A stretch of DNA of 64,000 nt, taken from positions 27,154,612 through 27,218,611 of the forward strand of contig JALGQZ010000011.1 in assembly GCA_023105745.1 (NCBI GenBank), written 5' to 3'. The notes beneath the pieces were generated by a model. The model was not told the origin of the DNA, did no database searches, and was given only the letters and a program-made list of their open reading frames with translations. The translations under genes were made by a program, and so were the position numbers. The stretch comes from Austropuccinia psidii (Eukaryota > Basidiomycota > Pucciniomycetes > Pucciniales > Sphaerophragmiaceae). This document shows, piece after piece, positions 1-11,260 of the stretch. Numbering within the stretch: position 1 is the first letter of the stretch; each line of letters opens with the position of its first letter.

Positions 1-1923
1 TCACTGACAGTTATAACAATAAGAAGTGTAAAGCTCTTAATGAGACAATTAAACGTGGAAAATATGAATATTAACCATTTATAAATAATATAAATATTAT
101 TTATAAAATAATTAAACACACACTGTGCAGAAATAATTCTTATAGAATAAAAATTCTATATAAAAAAACTAATGCTAGATAAAAAAATATATAGAACTTT
201 AGAGAAAACTTACTTAGAATATTTATTTAATACAACAAGTCAAACAACAACAGTTATTATATTAAATAATAATTATAAGTTAAAAACATGTTAAAAATCA
301 ATAATCTTAAAGATAAAACAACCTTTTATAATAAAATTTAAGATTAAAGAGTTTTTAAGAGGAATTTGTGGATTTTAAAAGATATTTAAGATGATAATTT
401 TATATAATAAAATATATTATTGGTGATTACAACAATAATCTACATTCTATGATTTCAATTCTTTAATTTTGATTAATAAAGAATAAAATAACTTAAGAAT
501 TACTTTAATAATAAGATTTTATATTTACTAAAACTTTACCTGTTTAAATTTTTAATATGATTGGATTCTTAATTGATGATGGACAAAAACAGTGATGAAA
601 AATACTCTTTTTATGCCTTCAGAGCAGCTCTCATGATTCATAATGGATATAGAGGGCGTGCTCAGGTCAAAACTAAAAAACCATTCTTCAAAATAAAGTT
701 CTTAACTTAAGGTAACTTAATTTTAATTCCAATTTAAAGTTAACAGGGTTATTCTTAACTCCATGTAGCTTTAATCCTCATTTAAGCTAATTATTTTAAG
801 TTTTTAATATAAATAAACTTATTTATATGAAAGTTCATCACATGAAAAACTTAAAAATAGAGTTTCAAGCAGAAATCTCTTAAACTCAATTTTTAATTAA
901 TTTTTAAATAAATTATAATTTTCTTTGAGTTTTAATTAAAAGAGTAAATTTCCAAGCTAATTACCCAGGTAATTTATTTATAAAAGATAGATAATATTAA
1001 ATTATAAGCTGTGTGAAATTTTCAAGAAAATCCATTAAGAATTGGATTTTTAATGAATTTTTGAAGTTAATGCTATTTTTCCACGTAAAATAGCAATACA
1101 CACCAAACCTTAAGTTTTGATAAGGTTTTAATGCTTGTAACCTTAAAGCTTTAAGCTTAATTAAGCTTTGACAGTTCTTAAAACCTTGATTTCAAGCCTG
1201 CCTATTGGGATTTACCCTTTGGCAGCTTGAAATTCCTGTCTAAATTGGGATGAAACCAGTTTAAACTTTAATGTTGGATCAAAGTCTAATCTTAAAGTTT
1301 AAATAAGGTTGAAAATCCTCCAATACAGGTGGACAACCTTAATTGAATCCTTGCAGATCCAAAAAGTTCGGTACCCCAGCTCTATTTGGTCTTTTTCCTT
1401 TGTCCTACCTTTTTGCATGGATTTTGCCCTTTTATTTATTTAAAGCCATACTATGGCCTTAAACCCTTTTAAATTGAGCTCACACAGGATTTACATTCTG
1501 TATGGCAAATCCTTAGCCAATTCAGTAAATATACACCACACCTCAATTTTAACTAAAATTTTGATAAGTTTGCATAAACCTCATGCAACTTTAAATTTAA
1601 GCTTATTTAAGCTTGAATTTAACAATTTTAAAAAAATGTTAAAAAAGTTACATTAGTTCTGTGAGATTCTTAAATCTTCTATTGACATAAGAAATAAGTG
1701 TTTTTGGGTATAACACTTTATGGATGTACCCTAGGTTATCTTTGGTGTAGAATCCAAAAATGACATAATATTTATAACTTTGTTTATCCAAAAAAAAGTT
1801 ATACTTATTTTTTGTTATTTTTTATTTTTAATTCAATTAAAAAGTCTATTGAAGACAATTTTAACTGTGTAGAAAATTATTTGTGGCCTTATGGGTATGT
1901 TATACATACCTCACAGGCTCACA
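1..1923 (-). repeat. 3' LTR of Gypsy-1 (truncated by window start)
   Basis: Repeats 8727-10670 almost base for base, apart from scattered substitutions and an extra segment near 9713-9740 in the right copy. The outer part of the LTR, corresponding to 8520-8726, lies before the window. The inner end on the minus strand starts TGTGAGCC directly after a polypurine tract. A TATA-like stretch lies on the minus strand near 1425-1447. The plus-strand ORF at 1453-1656 recurs in the other LTR and is probably non-coding. Confidence 0.93.
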
Positions 1924-1945
1924 TTCCCTACCACCAAAAAAAATT
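1924..1945 (-). promoter_or_regulatory. Polypurine tract of Gypsy-1
   Basis: Read on the minus strand this is a T-run followed by GGTGGTAGGGAA, directly abutting the LTR start TGTGAGCC. In LTR elements this is the site where plus-strand DNA synthesis is primed. Its position fixes element orientation as minus. Confidence 0.75.
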
Positions 1946-2061
1946 GTACCACAATTTTCCTTTTGTAGTATACCCCCAAGTTATTTGGGGGGGGTATAGT
2001 CCACTGTCCAACCTCTCTACTTATACTTTTCTAAGTATGTAAAGCACACAATTCAAACTTT

Positions 2062-2478
2062 TCATTGAGCAATTGGTCTTCTCTCATGTCTGAATCTTCT
2101 GAGAAACTTTTGGTAATCAGTTATTTTGCTTTCTACAATCCATTCATCTTCATGTTGTGGACTTTTATACCTGACTAAGTATTCTCTTTCATTCTTTCCC
2201 CTAAGTCTTCTTTCTTTCAAGACTTTTAGTACCTTTTTCTCCTCACTTTAATCTAGTGGGGATACTTCTAAGGGTGTTTCATTTCTTAAAGGAAATAATT
2301 CCTTATCACTTGAAGTGTAATGCTTTACTAGACCAAAAGGGAAAGTTGGATGTTTGTTTTCCAGTTCTCCTGACAGTTCTACCTGTACTGCATTTGTCCC
2401 ATGAAGGGATTTAATAATGAATGGTCCTGCAAAGGAATCTTTCAATTTCTTTGGGCATTTAATATTATTAAAGTTCAA
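2062..2478 (-). pseudogene. Gypsy-1 integrase C-terminus plus chromodomain
   Basis: Continues the pol frame. It opens with the integrase tail (MNFNNIKCPKKLKDSFAGPF..., then HPTFPFGLVKHY), then after a TAA at 2248-2250 comes a chromodomain-like block with KVLKERRLRGKNEREYLVRY followed by a W-containing strand (EDEWIVESKI). The frame ends naturally at a TGA at 2062-2064, about 115 bases before the polypurine tract. Chromodomains bind modified histone H3 and steer integration. Another stop lies just upstream at 2482-2484, so this could only be made by readthrough. Confidence 0.85.
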
Positions 2479-2619
2479 GGTTTAAACTAGTATTAAATCC
2501 CCTACTTTGAATTCTGGGGTCTTATGACTTTTATCCCATTTCTGTTTAGCATATTCAAAGGCATCATTCATGCTTTGATTTGCATGATGTCTCACTTTAT
2601 CAATCAATAACTTAAAGCT

Positions 2620-3519
2620 TTAAGCAGTTGGATGAATATCAACCAGATCTTTTTTCAAAGTATCAATTGGAAGTTTGGGGTTCCATCCTTTTTCCAACAT
2701 TGCAGGAGTTTTGCCTGTTGAAGCATGGATGGAGGTCTTGTAGGCTAATTCCAATGCTGGTATAAGAGTACACCAATCATGGGTAAAGCCATCAGAATCT
2801 TTAAACTCCAGTCCATAAGCACAAAATCTTCTGATCATGTCCTCAAGGGTTTGAATCATTCTTTCTGCCAGCCCATCTGTTTGTGGATGGTAGACTGTTG
2901 AGAATGATAGTTTTGTACCCAAAAGCTTATGTAAATTAGTCCATAAGGCTGATGTGAATTTTGGGTCTCTATCACTGATAATATCTTTAAAGAGACCAGT
3001 ATGGGATATGACTCTATTCCAAATCAAAAGAGCTGTATCCATAGCTGTGTCATCTTTATAACATGGTAAGAAGATTGGTGTTTTGCTATATCTGTCCACA
3101 ATAAAAAGACATGCATTGTAACTTTTATCACCTCCAGGTGGTAAGGCAGTTACCCAATCCATGTGAACTACTTCCCATGGGGTACTTGGCTCTTGAATAT
3201 GGATCATGAAACCAAATCTCTTACCAGTAGCTTTATTGGCTTTCTGGCATCTATCACAACTGTAACAGTACTCAATGACATCTTTCCTCCAAGATGGCCA
3301 CCAGGCACATGTCTTAATTCTTTCCATAGTTCTGTCTTCAGACAGATGTCCAGAATATATGTTATCATGGCATTCTAGTAGTATGGTGTTAATTAACATT
3401 CTACTACATAAGAACATGACACATGTGTGTTTAGATCTATGATATATTATATCATCAAATAAATGGAATCTTCCATTATCATAAGATGTTTTCCAAATAT
3501 CATCCAGAGAATTGGTCAA
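2620..3519 (-). pseudogene. Gypsy-1 integrase (zinc-binding and catalytic core)
   Basis: The longest clean integrase segment, 299 codons. An H2C2 zinc-binding module is visible (ECHDNIYSGHLSEDRT ... YSCDRCQKANK), followed by the catalytic D,D-35-E core: MDWVTALPPGG, then [14 protein letters not shown], then [17 protein letters not shown]. All three catalytic acidic residues look intact. The segment is in frame with the upstream pol pieces and is bounded by TAA codons at 3601-3603 and 2620-2622. It would catalyse insertion of the element cDNA if it were released as part of an intact polyprotein. Confidence 0.88.
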
Positions 3520-3600
3520 AGCTACATCCTTCCAATCTTTGTCAAGTAGAGCAGTACAAATATGACAATTCTTATCTTTCTTATAGCTTTCTCTAACTTC

Positions 3601-3831
3601 TTAAAAGAATTCTGTTCCAACATCTGTGATATTAATTCCTTCAATTAAAATTTGAGGTTCTGCACTTGTAGGAACATAGGCAGGGTTATCAGGTGTATTT
3701 GGTAATTCCCATCTACTTAAGCCATCAGCATTCTTATGAATATTTCCAGCTTTATGTACTATGGTCATATTGCCTCTATACTCCTGTATAGCAATCTGCA
3801 ATCTTAACATGTGTCTGTTTGGAGTTTTCAT
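3601..3831 (-). pseudogene. Gypsy-1 RNase H C-terminal part and linker
   Basis: Begins [20 protein letters not shown] and contains [15 protein letters not shown], the conserved RNase H end found in Ty3/Gypsy pol (NxADxLSR, with the catalytic Asp). It is in frame with both neighbours. It is cut from the upstream part by a TAA at 3841-3843 and ends at a TAA at 3601-3603 before the integrase linker. Confidence 0.82.
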
Positions 3832-3915
3832 GTTAAGAAGTTATTTTACTGCATTACAATCAGTAATTACTTCAAACACACTACCATCAAGATAGTAATG
3901 AAGTTTTTCCAAAGC

Positions 3916-4611
3916 CTAAACAAGGCAAAGGCACTCCATTTGGCTAGCTCCATATCTTGCCTCAGTAGGTTTAATTTGTCTTGAAATAAAACAAATGGGA
4001 CCTTCATAAAGTTTGTCATTCACAAATTGAACTTGATGAAGAGCAGCTCCTAAACCTTCACCACATGCGTCAATATACAGCTTGAAAGGAAGTTTCCAGT
4101 CTGGCATCAATAATAATGGTGCATTGGTCAAGGCATACTTGATTTTATCATATGCTTGAATCCTCTCCTGTGTCATTTCAAAAACAGTTTGTTGATCACA
4201 AATTCTGTATAATGATCTGGCATGGATTGCAAAATCTTTAAGGTGTTGCCTGTAATAACTGGAAAACCCTAAAAAAGACATCATTTCTTTTTTGTTCTGG
4301 GGCATTTGCTTCAGTAAGACTGCAGCCACTTTTTTTTTGTCAACACCAAGGCTCAGTCCTGAGAGTACATGTCCGAGGGCTTTTAGCTCATGAAACCCAA
4401 AATTACATTTTTTAAGAGATATTTTCATGTTCACTTGAAGAATTTTCTTAAGTACTAATGAGAGTCTCTCTAAATGTAATTGCCAGGTTTCTGAACAAAT
4501 GATAATGTCATCAATATAAATGATTAACCATCCTTCTGACAATTCATGTGGGAAGATGGTGTTCATCATTCTCTGATAATGAGAGGGTTCATTTTTAATA
4601 CCAAAAGGCAT
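3916..4611 (-). pseudogene. Gypsy-1 reverse transcriptase palm/thumb and RNase H
   Basis: Opens with [17 protein letters not shown], then the catalytic [12 protein letters not shown] box with both aspartates, the thumb ([19 protein letters not shown]), the connection ([12 protein letters not shown]) and the start of RNase H ([16 protein letters not shown], later QMECLCLV). It stops at a TAG (3916-3918) where the related copy at 34.9 kb reads Trp, suggesting a TGG to TAG change. The frame is identical to the preceding and following pol segments. Confidence 0.9.
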
Positions 4612-4614
4612 TTT

Positions 4615-5025
4615 CTAATACTCATAAATCCCACAATGAGCAATTATTCTCAATAATTTCCTAGCATGAGGTGTCAAAACATTCTGATAGAAGCCTTTCA
4701 GAGAATCAATGGAAGTAATGAATATTGCTTTGGATAATTGAGTCAAAGTCTCATGAATTCTAGGGATTGGATACCTGTCTGGAATAGTATAGGTATTCAG
4801 TGATCTAAAATCACCAACCATCCTTGATTTATCATTATGCCAAGTAATGATTACTGGAGTTGTGACTTCCACCTCCTCATTGTGTCCAACGTTTCTAATA
4901 ACTCCCAATTTCATTAGTTCCTTAATATGACTTTCTAATGCTTCTCTAGCCCTAGGGCTAGCTGGGTAATCTGGTCTTTGTAATAGTGGAGGATAAGGCC
5001 TTTCCACATTAAGCATAATGTCCAC
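4615..5025 (-). pseudogene. Gypsy-1 reverse transcriptase N-terminal half
   Basis: Carries VERPYPPLLQRP, the TTPVIITWHNDKSRMVGDFR block with LNTYTIPDRYPIPRIHE, and the first catalytic Asp region ITSIDSLKGFYQ. These are the fingers and early palm motifs of Ty3/Gypsy RT. It is bounded by a TAA at 5053-5055 and a TAG at 4615-4617, with no frameshift relative to Gag or to the rest of RT. Confidence 0.88.
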
Positions 5026-5052
5026 TTCATGGCCTTTTATAGCCCCAAGTGG

Positions 5053-6630
5053 TTAATTATCTGATGCAAAGGCTTCCCTGTATTGAAATAAAATTTCAAT
5101 CAGTTCTTCCTTCATTTCTAGATTTAATTCAGGACTAATTTGTGCTTCAATCAATTGACTTGACACAAATTTTTCCTTATTAACATTTTGTACTTGTTTA
5201 ATGACAGTAATTTCTCTTTTTTCTAGAGGAAAAGCAAATTTTTTTCTTTTATTTTCCCCTATAGTGAAATACTTGTCTTTATGATTATTAATATCAATAC
5301 CATAAATATTGAGATAATCATTCCCAAGTATAAAGTGTTGTGAAGTACAATTATTCATGACAACAATTTCAACTTTCAATCTTATACTTCCTTCAGGATG
5401 AGGGAATATCAATGCTGCTTCAAATATACCCAAGGGGTGCATATTTTGGCTAGCACTGCTGAACTTTATACCTTCAATTGGCATTAATTTGTCTTTCCAA
5501 TTAGTATAAGCTTTGTCAAGATAATTCTTTCCAACGCAAGTGCAAAAAGCACCTGAGTCAAGGTGTATCTTGGCTTCTGTGTTGTTCATCACAATATTAG
5601 TGATACAAGATGAACCAGCTGTATAACCTTTACCTCTGGCAGGTTTGGGTTTTTGCATTTTAGCATCTTGCACATGTATGAGATCCATACATTCATCACT
5701 ATACTGTGGTAAATGAGTGTGTACTTCAGTGACTTCAAAAGAAACATTAATGTTTTCTATACTAAGCTCCTCTGGTATTTCTTCTTCTTCTGAAGGCTCA
5801 GAATCACTTTCATGTAAAGATACATCAGTTGGTTCTTTTGTGTCTTCCACTTTTTCAACGTTTATCTCATTGATTCTTGTCTTTTTTGGATAAGTGTTAG
5901 CTAAATGAGATGTACTTCCACATTTGTTACATTTCAAAGGAAGTCTGTCTTGTAACTTATTTGGCTTTGAAATTGGTTTCCCATTAGTCTTGTTGTCTAG
6001 TGGGGATTTGGACCAATTTCTTCCAATTTTTGTTTTAGTAGTGATGTCCTCCATAGCATTGATATAATCTTCTGTAGAGCAAGGCTCAATACATCTGCTT
6101 CTTATAGCATGCTCAAGGTCACCACCACACTTTCTTAATATCCTTTTATGTACCATTGTTTCAGACATATCAGGATGAAGGGCAGTTAATCTGTCCTTCT
6201 GTTTAAGAAACCAAGACATGGGCCTGTCCCTCTCAATATTAAAAATGGCTTCTTCAAAAGAATTTTCCATTCTAAATCTCAAGGAATCATTTTCCCATTT
6301 GGAAATGATTTGTCCTTTCCACCAAGGCCAAGAATGTTTACCATGGTCTTGTCTCATTTTGTAATACCATTTCTTTGCTGATCTGGTGAATAATGAGTGT
6401 AATCTGGCACTTATGTATTCATCTGGTATGTTGAAGTCTTCTTTGAACATATCAATTGTTTTCATAAATTCCATATGATTATATTCTCCTTCACCATTGA
6501 AGGTTGGCCATTCCTCTAATTTTGGAATGTCTTTGAAATTGCAAGTAGTTTCCACCTCATTACTTGAAATGGTATGATGTAAATCATTAAGCACATTTCT
6601 GTCAAGAATTGGTGTGGATTGCCTTGGCAA
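5053..6630 (-). pseudogene. Gypsy-1 Gag nucleocapsid and aspartic protease
   Basis: Open for 525 codons, but it starts directly after a stop with TTG, so this is an internal slice of a longer frame and not a true start. Residues about 40-170 look like a retrotransposon Gag domain (LEEWPTFNGEGEYNHMEFM ... FLKQKDRLTALHP). A zinc knuckle follows (CNKCGSTSHLANTYPK), but the fourth ligand Cys is Tyr (codon 5890-5892). Further on, AKIHLDSGAFCTCVG is an intact DSG aspartic protease site. The segment ends in the acidic linker before RT. Gag packages RNA; the protease would mature the polyprotein. Confidence 0.88.
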
Positions 6631-6900
6631 TTAATTTTTCAGTGATATATTATTAATACTTGATTGAATGTCCTCTTTCAATTCAAGTCTTGCCTTATCA
6701 CTTTTTTCCAATTGTTCTTGGAAAAGAGCTGCATTGTGACCAGTTGAATTTTCCAAGTTTTGAACTTGTGATTTCAATTCTCTTAGCTGTCCAGTTATAA
6801 AAGAAATTGAATTGTCATCTGGTTGATTGAGCAAAGTAACTTTAGACTCAATTCTTGCACAAATTTGTGTCAAAGACACAATATTGTCTTTATTAACATT
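6631..6900 (-). pseudogene. Gypsy-1 Gag N-terminal coiled-coil segment
   Basis: Same frame as the Gag segment below it, separated by a TAA at 6631-6633. The translation is rich in Leu, Glu, Lys and Gln with heptad spacing (ITGQLRELKSQVQNLENS ... LEQ, SDKARLELKEDIQSSINN), suggesting a coiled coil for Gag self-assembly. It starts on a non-ATG codon. Upstream, a one-base slip near 6897 shifts the frame to that of 6963-7412, where the continuation QKLGNEILKVKEQQKTIIGL is found. Confidence 0.7.
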
Positions 6901-6962
6901 TCAAGGCCAATAATGGTCTTTTGTTGTTCTTTCACTTTTAATATCTCATTACCCAACTTTTG

Positions 6963-7823
6963 TTATATATACTCAAATGTTTTAAACTTTGTTATAATTT
7001 CTTTATTACAAGATTCAAATTGAGTTACAAGCTTAACAAGGTCTATTTCTTTGGGAAATATTGGCTCAATCTTTCCTCCTCCTTGTTTTTGAATTCCATC
7101 AGAGTTCTTTCCATGTTGAATACATTGTCCATGGCTGTATTTTCTTTCTTTTAAATTCTGTAATTCTGTGGGTAAGGCTTGTTCCACTTTGGCTTTGCCT
7201 TTCCCTTTGCCTTTTGCTTGCCTTTCTGGTTGCTCTTTGGGGCTTGCTTGGGCTTGCTTGGCACTTGTTGAGGCAGATTTTTGCTGGTGGATGCTTGGGG
7301 AGCTTCCACTTGGCTGTTTTCCTTGCCTTGGGCCAACTTCTTCTTCTGATCCTCTGATAACATGCTTTGGTTTTTCAACCAAGCTTTTATCTGTTGGACT
7401 TGTCCTTTGCAAGACATTGGTGTCTAACCCTTCAGAAGTTCTTCTGTCTTTTCTGGCCCCATGAACTTCTTCACTTGAAGATAAGAGTTAATGGTGCCTA
7501 TCCAAAGACTTGGGAGAAGTTCCCACTCTTTCTGTTTGGCAGCCATAAGCCAGTTCTTGTACTGACACTGGTAAATCTCCACTGCTGCCTGTTGGAAATG
7601 GTTCAGGTCTAACAGCAATAGCAGTTATGTCAGCTTCTGGACTCTCAATAAGAGGTTCAAAGGTGCTGGCTAACCTTTGGGAACTGGTGGAAGTTCTGGC
7701 ATCCTCCATTTGTGCCTCTCCTCTGGGCTGACATTCTTGTCTTTTTGATTTATGACTGGAATTTCCTGGTCCAGATCCATTTGATTGGATGGAGTAATTA
7801 CTTCCACTTCTATTAGGAGTCAT
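6963..7823 (-). pseudogene. Gypsy-1 upstream Gag-like region, overlapping frames
   Basis: The first ATG after the primer site is at 7823 (MTPNRSGSNYSIQ...), open to 7488. Two other frames overlap it: 7618-7151 (HFQQAAVEIYQCQYKNW ..., one TAG at 7424-7426, then a Lys/Gln-rich tail with KGKQKAKGKAKPKW) and 7412-6963 (SSPSIHQQKSASTSAKQ ... GKGKGKAKVEQALP). Both frames over 7150-7420 look protein-like and recur in the same place in Gypsy-2 (38289-38618). This could be a normal two-frame arrangement or the result of one-base slips. The basic tail suggests nucleic-acid binding; I do not recognise a named domain. Confidence 0.6.
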
Positions 7824-8502
7824 TGCACGTCAATTTTAAGAAAAAATATACTAAGAAGAATAGAATTCACCTGCTGGACCTTTAAAGGGTTCTTTGGTTA
7901 TCAAGCCCCTTGGTGCTGGGCTGGTTTGAATTTCAATACTAGACTCTGAGGCTTCAGAGTCTGAATAATTGTCTCTAATTGATGACACTAGAGAAAAAAA
8001 ATATAAGTTATTTTATCAAACAATAAAAATAACTTATAAACTCAACTTATTGAATAAAGTTGTTTTAATGTAATTTATGGCAAATTACGTCAAAAATAAA
8101 GAAAAATGTCTAAGATAAAAGAAAAAATGTTTTCAGTAAATATTTTTAATTTTTTAATTTTTTATTTTCTTTAAAGAAATGATAATTATGCAATTAACAA
8201 GTTTATTAATCAAAATTGTATTATTATTTACTTTATACTAGAATAACTCAAAGAATAAATTTCAAGTCTGTGATGTGAAAAAGCCACTAGTTAGACAAAA
8301 GAAATTTATTCCAAGTCACTCATTAGTATATTTCTTCAAACAATATTCTTAAGAAAAAATAACTTTATTAATATTAGAAAGATTATTTATAAGGGATAAG
8401 TCCCAAAAAAGCCAATATTAAGATAAATATGGCAATTTTACGTCAAAAAATAGTAAAATAAGGTCTAGAATATGATTTATGTCCCAAAAATTGGTTAAAA
8501 TC

Positions 8503-8519
8503 ACGGCCAGGCCCCCAAA
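8503..8519 (-). promoter_or_regulatory. Primer-binding site of Gypsy-1
   Basis: Immediately inside the right LTR the minus strand reads TTTGGGGGCCTGGCCGTG. TGGGGGCC fits a tRNA 3' end (…GGCCCCCA). The Gypsy-2 site at 39436-39451 shares TTTGGGGGCC. The priming tRNA is not identified. Confidence 0.6.
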
Positions 8520-10670
8520 TGTAAGCTTTGTCTATGAAACTCTTGATAATAGTAGCAAAATCAAGAGTACTGTGACTGTCCTCAGTAGAAATATATAATA
8601 TAATGAAATATTACAACCACAAATTTGAATATAATTATTAAAAATAATTACAAAAAAAGGAATTTAATTATTATTATAAAAATATAATAATTATAATAAA
8701 TTATAATTATTCTATTATTGTTATAGTCACTGACAGTTATAACAATAAGAAGTGTAAAGCTCCTAATGAGACAATTATACATGGAAAATATGAATATTAA
8801 CCACTTATAAATAATATAAATATTATTTATGAAATAATTAAACACACACTGTGCAGAAATAATTCTTATAGAATAGAAATTCTATATAAAAAAACTAATA
8901 CTAGATAAAAAAATATATAGAACTTTAGAGAAAACTTACTTATAATATTTATTTAATACAACAAGTCAAACAACAACAGTTATTATATTGAATAATAATT
9001 ATAAGTTAAAAACACGTCAAAAATCAATAATTTTAAAGATGAAACAACCTTTTATAATAAAATTTAAGATTAAAGAGTTTTTAAGAGGAATTTGTGGATT
9101 TTAAAAGATATTTAAGATGATAATTTCATATAATAAAATATATTATTGGTGATTACAACAATAATCTAAATTCTATGATTTCAATTCTTTAATTTTGATT
9201 AATAAAGAATAAAATAACTTAAGAATTACTTTAATAATAAGAGTTCATATTTAATAAAACTTTACCTGTTTAAATTTCTAATATGATTGGATTGATAATT
9301 GATGATGGACAAAAACAGTGATGAAAAAGACTCTTTTTATGTCTTCAGAGCAGCTCTCATGATTCATAATGGATATAGAGGGCGTGCTCAGGTCAAAACT
9401 AAAAAACCATTCTTTAAAATAAAGTTCTTAACTTAAGGTAACTTAATTTTAATTCCAATTTAAAGTTAACAGGGTTATTCTTAACTCCATGTAACTTTAA
9501 TCCTCATTTCAACTAATTATTCTAAGTTTTTAATATAAATGAACTTATTTATATTAAATTTAATCACATGAACAACTTAAAAATAGAGTGTCAAGCAGAA
9601 ATCTCTTAAACTCAATTTTTAATTAATTTTTAAAGAAATTATAATTTTCTTTGAGTTTTAATTAAAAGAGTAAATTTCCAGGCTAATTACCCAGGGAATT
9701 TATTTATAAAAGATACCTAAAATTTGATTTATATGTAGATAATATTAAATTATAAGCTGTGTGAAATTTTAAAGCAAATCCATTAAGAATTGGATTTTTA
9801 ATGAATTTTTGAAGTTAATGCTATTTTTCCACGTAAAATAGCAATACACACCAAACCTTAAGTTTTGATAAGTTTTTAATGCTTGAAACCTTGACGTTTT
9901 AAGCTTATTCAAGCTTTGAAAGCTCTCAAAACTTTTATTTCAAGCCTGCATATTGGGATTTACCCTTTGGCAGTTTGAAATTCCTGTCCAAATTGGGATA
10001 AAATCAGTTTAAACCTTAAGGTTGGATCAAAGTCTAATCTTAAAGTTTAAATAAGGTTGAAAATCCTCCAATACAGGTGGACAACCTTAATTGAATCCTT
10101 GCAGATCCAAAATGTTGGGTACCCCAGCTCTATTTGGTCTTTTTCCTTTGTCCCACCTTTTTGCGTGGATTTTGCCCTTTTATTTATTTAAAGCCATACT
10201 ATGGCCTTAAACCCTTTTAAATTAAGCTCACACAGGATTTACATTCTGTATGGCAAATCCTTAGCCAATTCAGTAAATATACACCACACCTCAATTTTAA
10301 CTAAAATTTTGGTAAGTTTGCATAAACCTTATGCAACTTTAAATTTAAGCTTATTCAAGCTTAAATTTAACAATTTTAAAAAAATGTTAAAAAAGTTACA
10401 TTAGTACTGTGAGATTCTTAAATATTCCAATAAAATAAGAAATAAGCTTTTTGGGTATAACACCCTGTGAGTGTACCCTAGGTTATTTTTGGTGTAGAAT
10501 CCAAAAATGACATAATATTTATAACTTTGTTTATCCAAATAAAAGTTATACTTATTTTTTGTTATTTTTTATTTTAAATTCAATTAAAAAGTCTGTTGAA
10601 GACAATTTTGACTGTGTATAAAGTTATTTGTGGCCTTATGGGTATGTTATACATACCTCACAGGCTCACA
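8520..10670 (-). repeat. 5' LTR of Gypsy-1, complete
   Basis: A 2151-bp LTR. On the minus strand it starts TGTGAGCC at 10670 and ends CTTACA at 8520, so it keeps TG...CA termini. It matches 1-1923 closely. AT-rich, with a promoter-like A/T block on the minus strand near 10175-10200. GAATT at 10671-10675 is the probable right target duplication. Confidence 0.93.
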
Positions 10671-11260
10671 GAATTACAATTCATTGTATTATAATTATTT
10701 ATAATGAATTTTAATTAATTATAGCTAATCATAATTAATTATAATCAACTCTTGTCAATCTCAAACAATTTGAAGGCCTTTTGATCTTTTTAATTTATTT
10801 TCATTAATTTCCATGAATTTTCATATATTTGAATTATGAATCATTGATTTGAATTAATTCTGATTATTTTTGATTAATTTTACTTAATTTTAATTCTTTT
10901 TTTATTAATTTTACTTTATTTTAATTGATTTAAATTAATTAAATTCAATTTCCATCAATTTATATTAATTTTACCCAATTTGACTTACTTTGATTTAATT
11001 TCAACTAATTTTCTTGCGTTCAAACCAATTAAAATTAATTAAAATAAATTAAGATTTATTTTCATTAACTCAATTTAGTCATAAAAAATTAAAATCAAGT
11101 CAAATTGAGTAAAATTAATTCCATTCAAGCAATTGGAATTGATTTCTATTGATTGCAATTAGTTTGAATTACACTTGAGCAGTTTCACCTAATTTTCACA
11201 AAATTTACTTAATTTTATTGTGTTCAAATCCATTTCAAGGTAGCTAATTTGAATTAATGT
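10671..11260. repeat. AATT-rich degenerate repeat tract
   Basis: Dominated by variants of aattaatttt and ttgattta, such as repeated TTAATTTTAATT and GAATTAATTTTA. No coding frame or transposon motif was seen. It looks like a diverged short-motif satellite at the outer edge of Gypsy-1; the exact period cannot be fixed by eye. Confidence 0.5.

Larger units (their letters stand above)
1..10670 (-). mobile_element. Gypsy-1: Ty3/Gypsy chromodomain LTR retrotransposon, nearly full length
   Basis: Two long direct repeats (1-1923 and 8520-10670) bracket a minus-strand internal region in the order upstream ORF, Gag, aspartic protease, reverse transcriptase, RNase H, integrase, chromodomain. That order with a C-terminal chromodomain defines the chromovirus branch of Ty3/Gypsy. 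The window opens about 207 bases inside the left LTR, judged by aligning base 1 with 8727 of the right LTR. The LTRs differ at about 5 of the first 110 aligned bases by eye, so the insertion is fairly young, yet pol carries eight in-frame stops and is not autonomous. GAATT follows the right end (10671-10675); the left flank that would confirm a target duplication is outside the window. Confidence 0.93.

Noticed and set aside
1453..1656. 67-codon plus-strand open frame, repeated at 10201-10404
   Set aside because: Identical position in both LTRs of Gypsy-1; explained by LTR duplication, not by a gene family.
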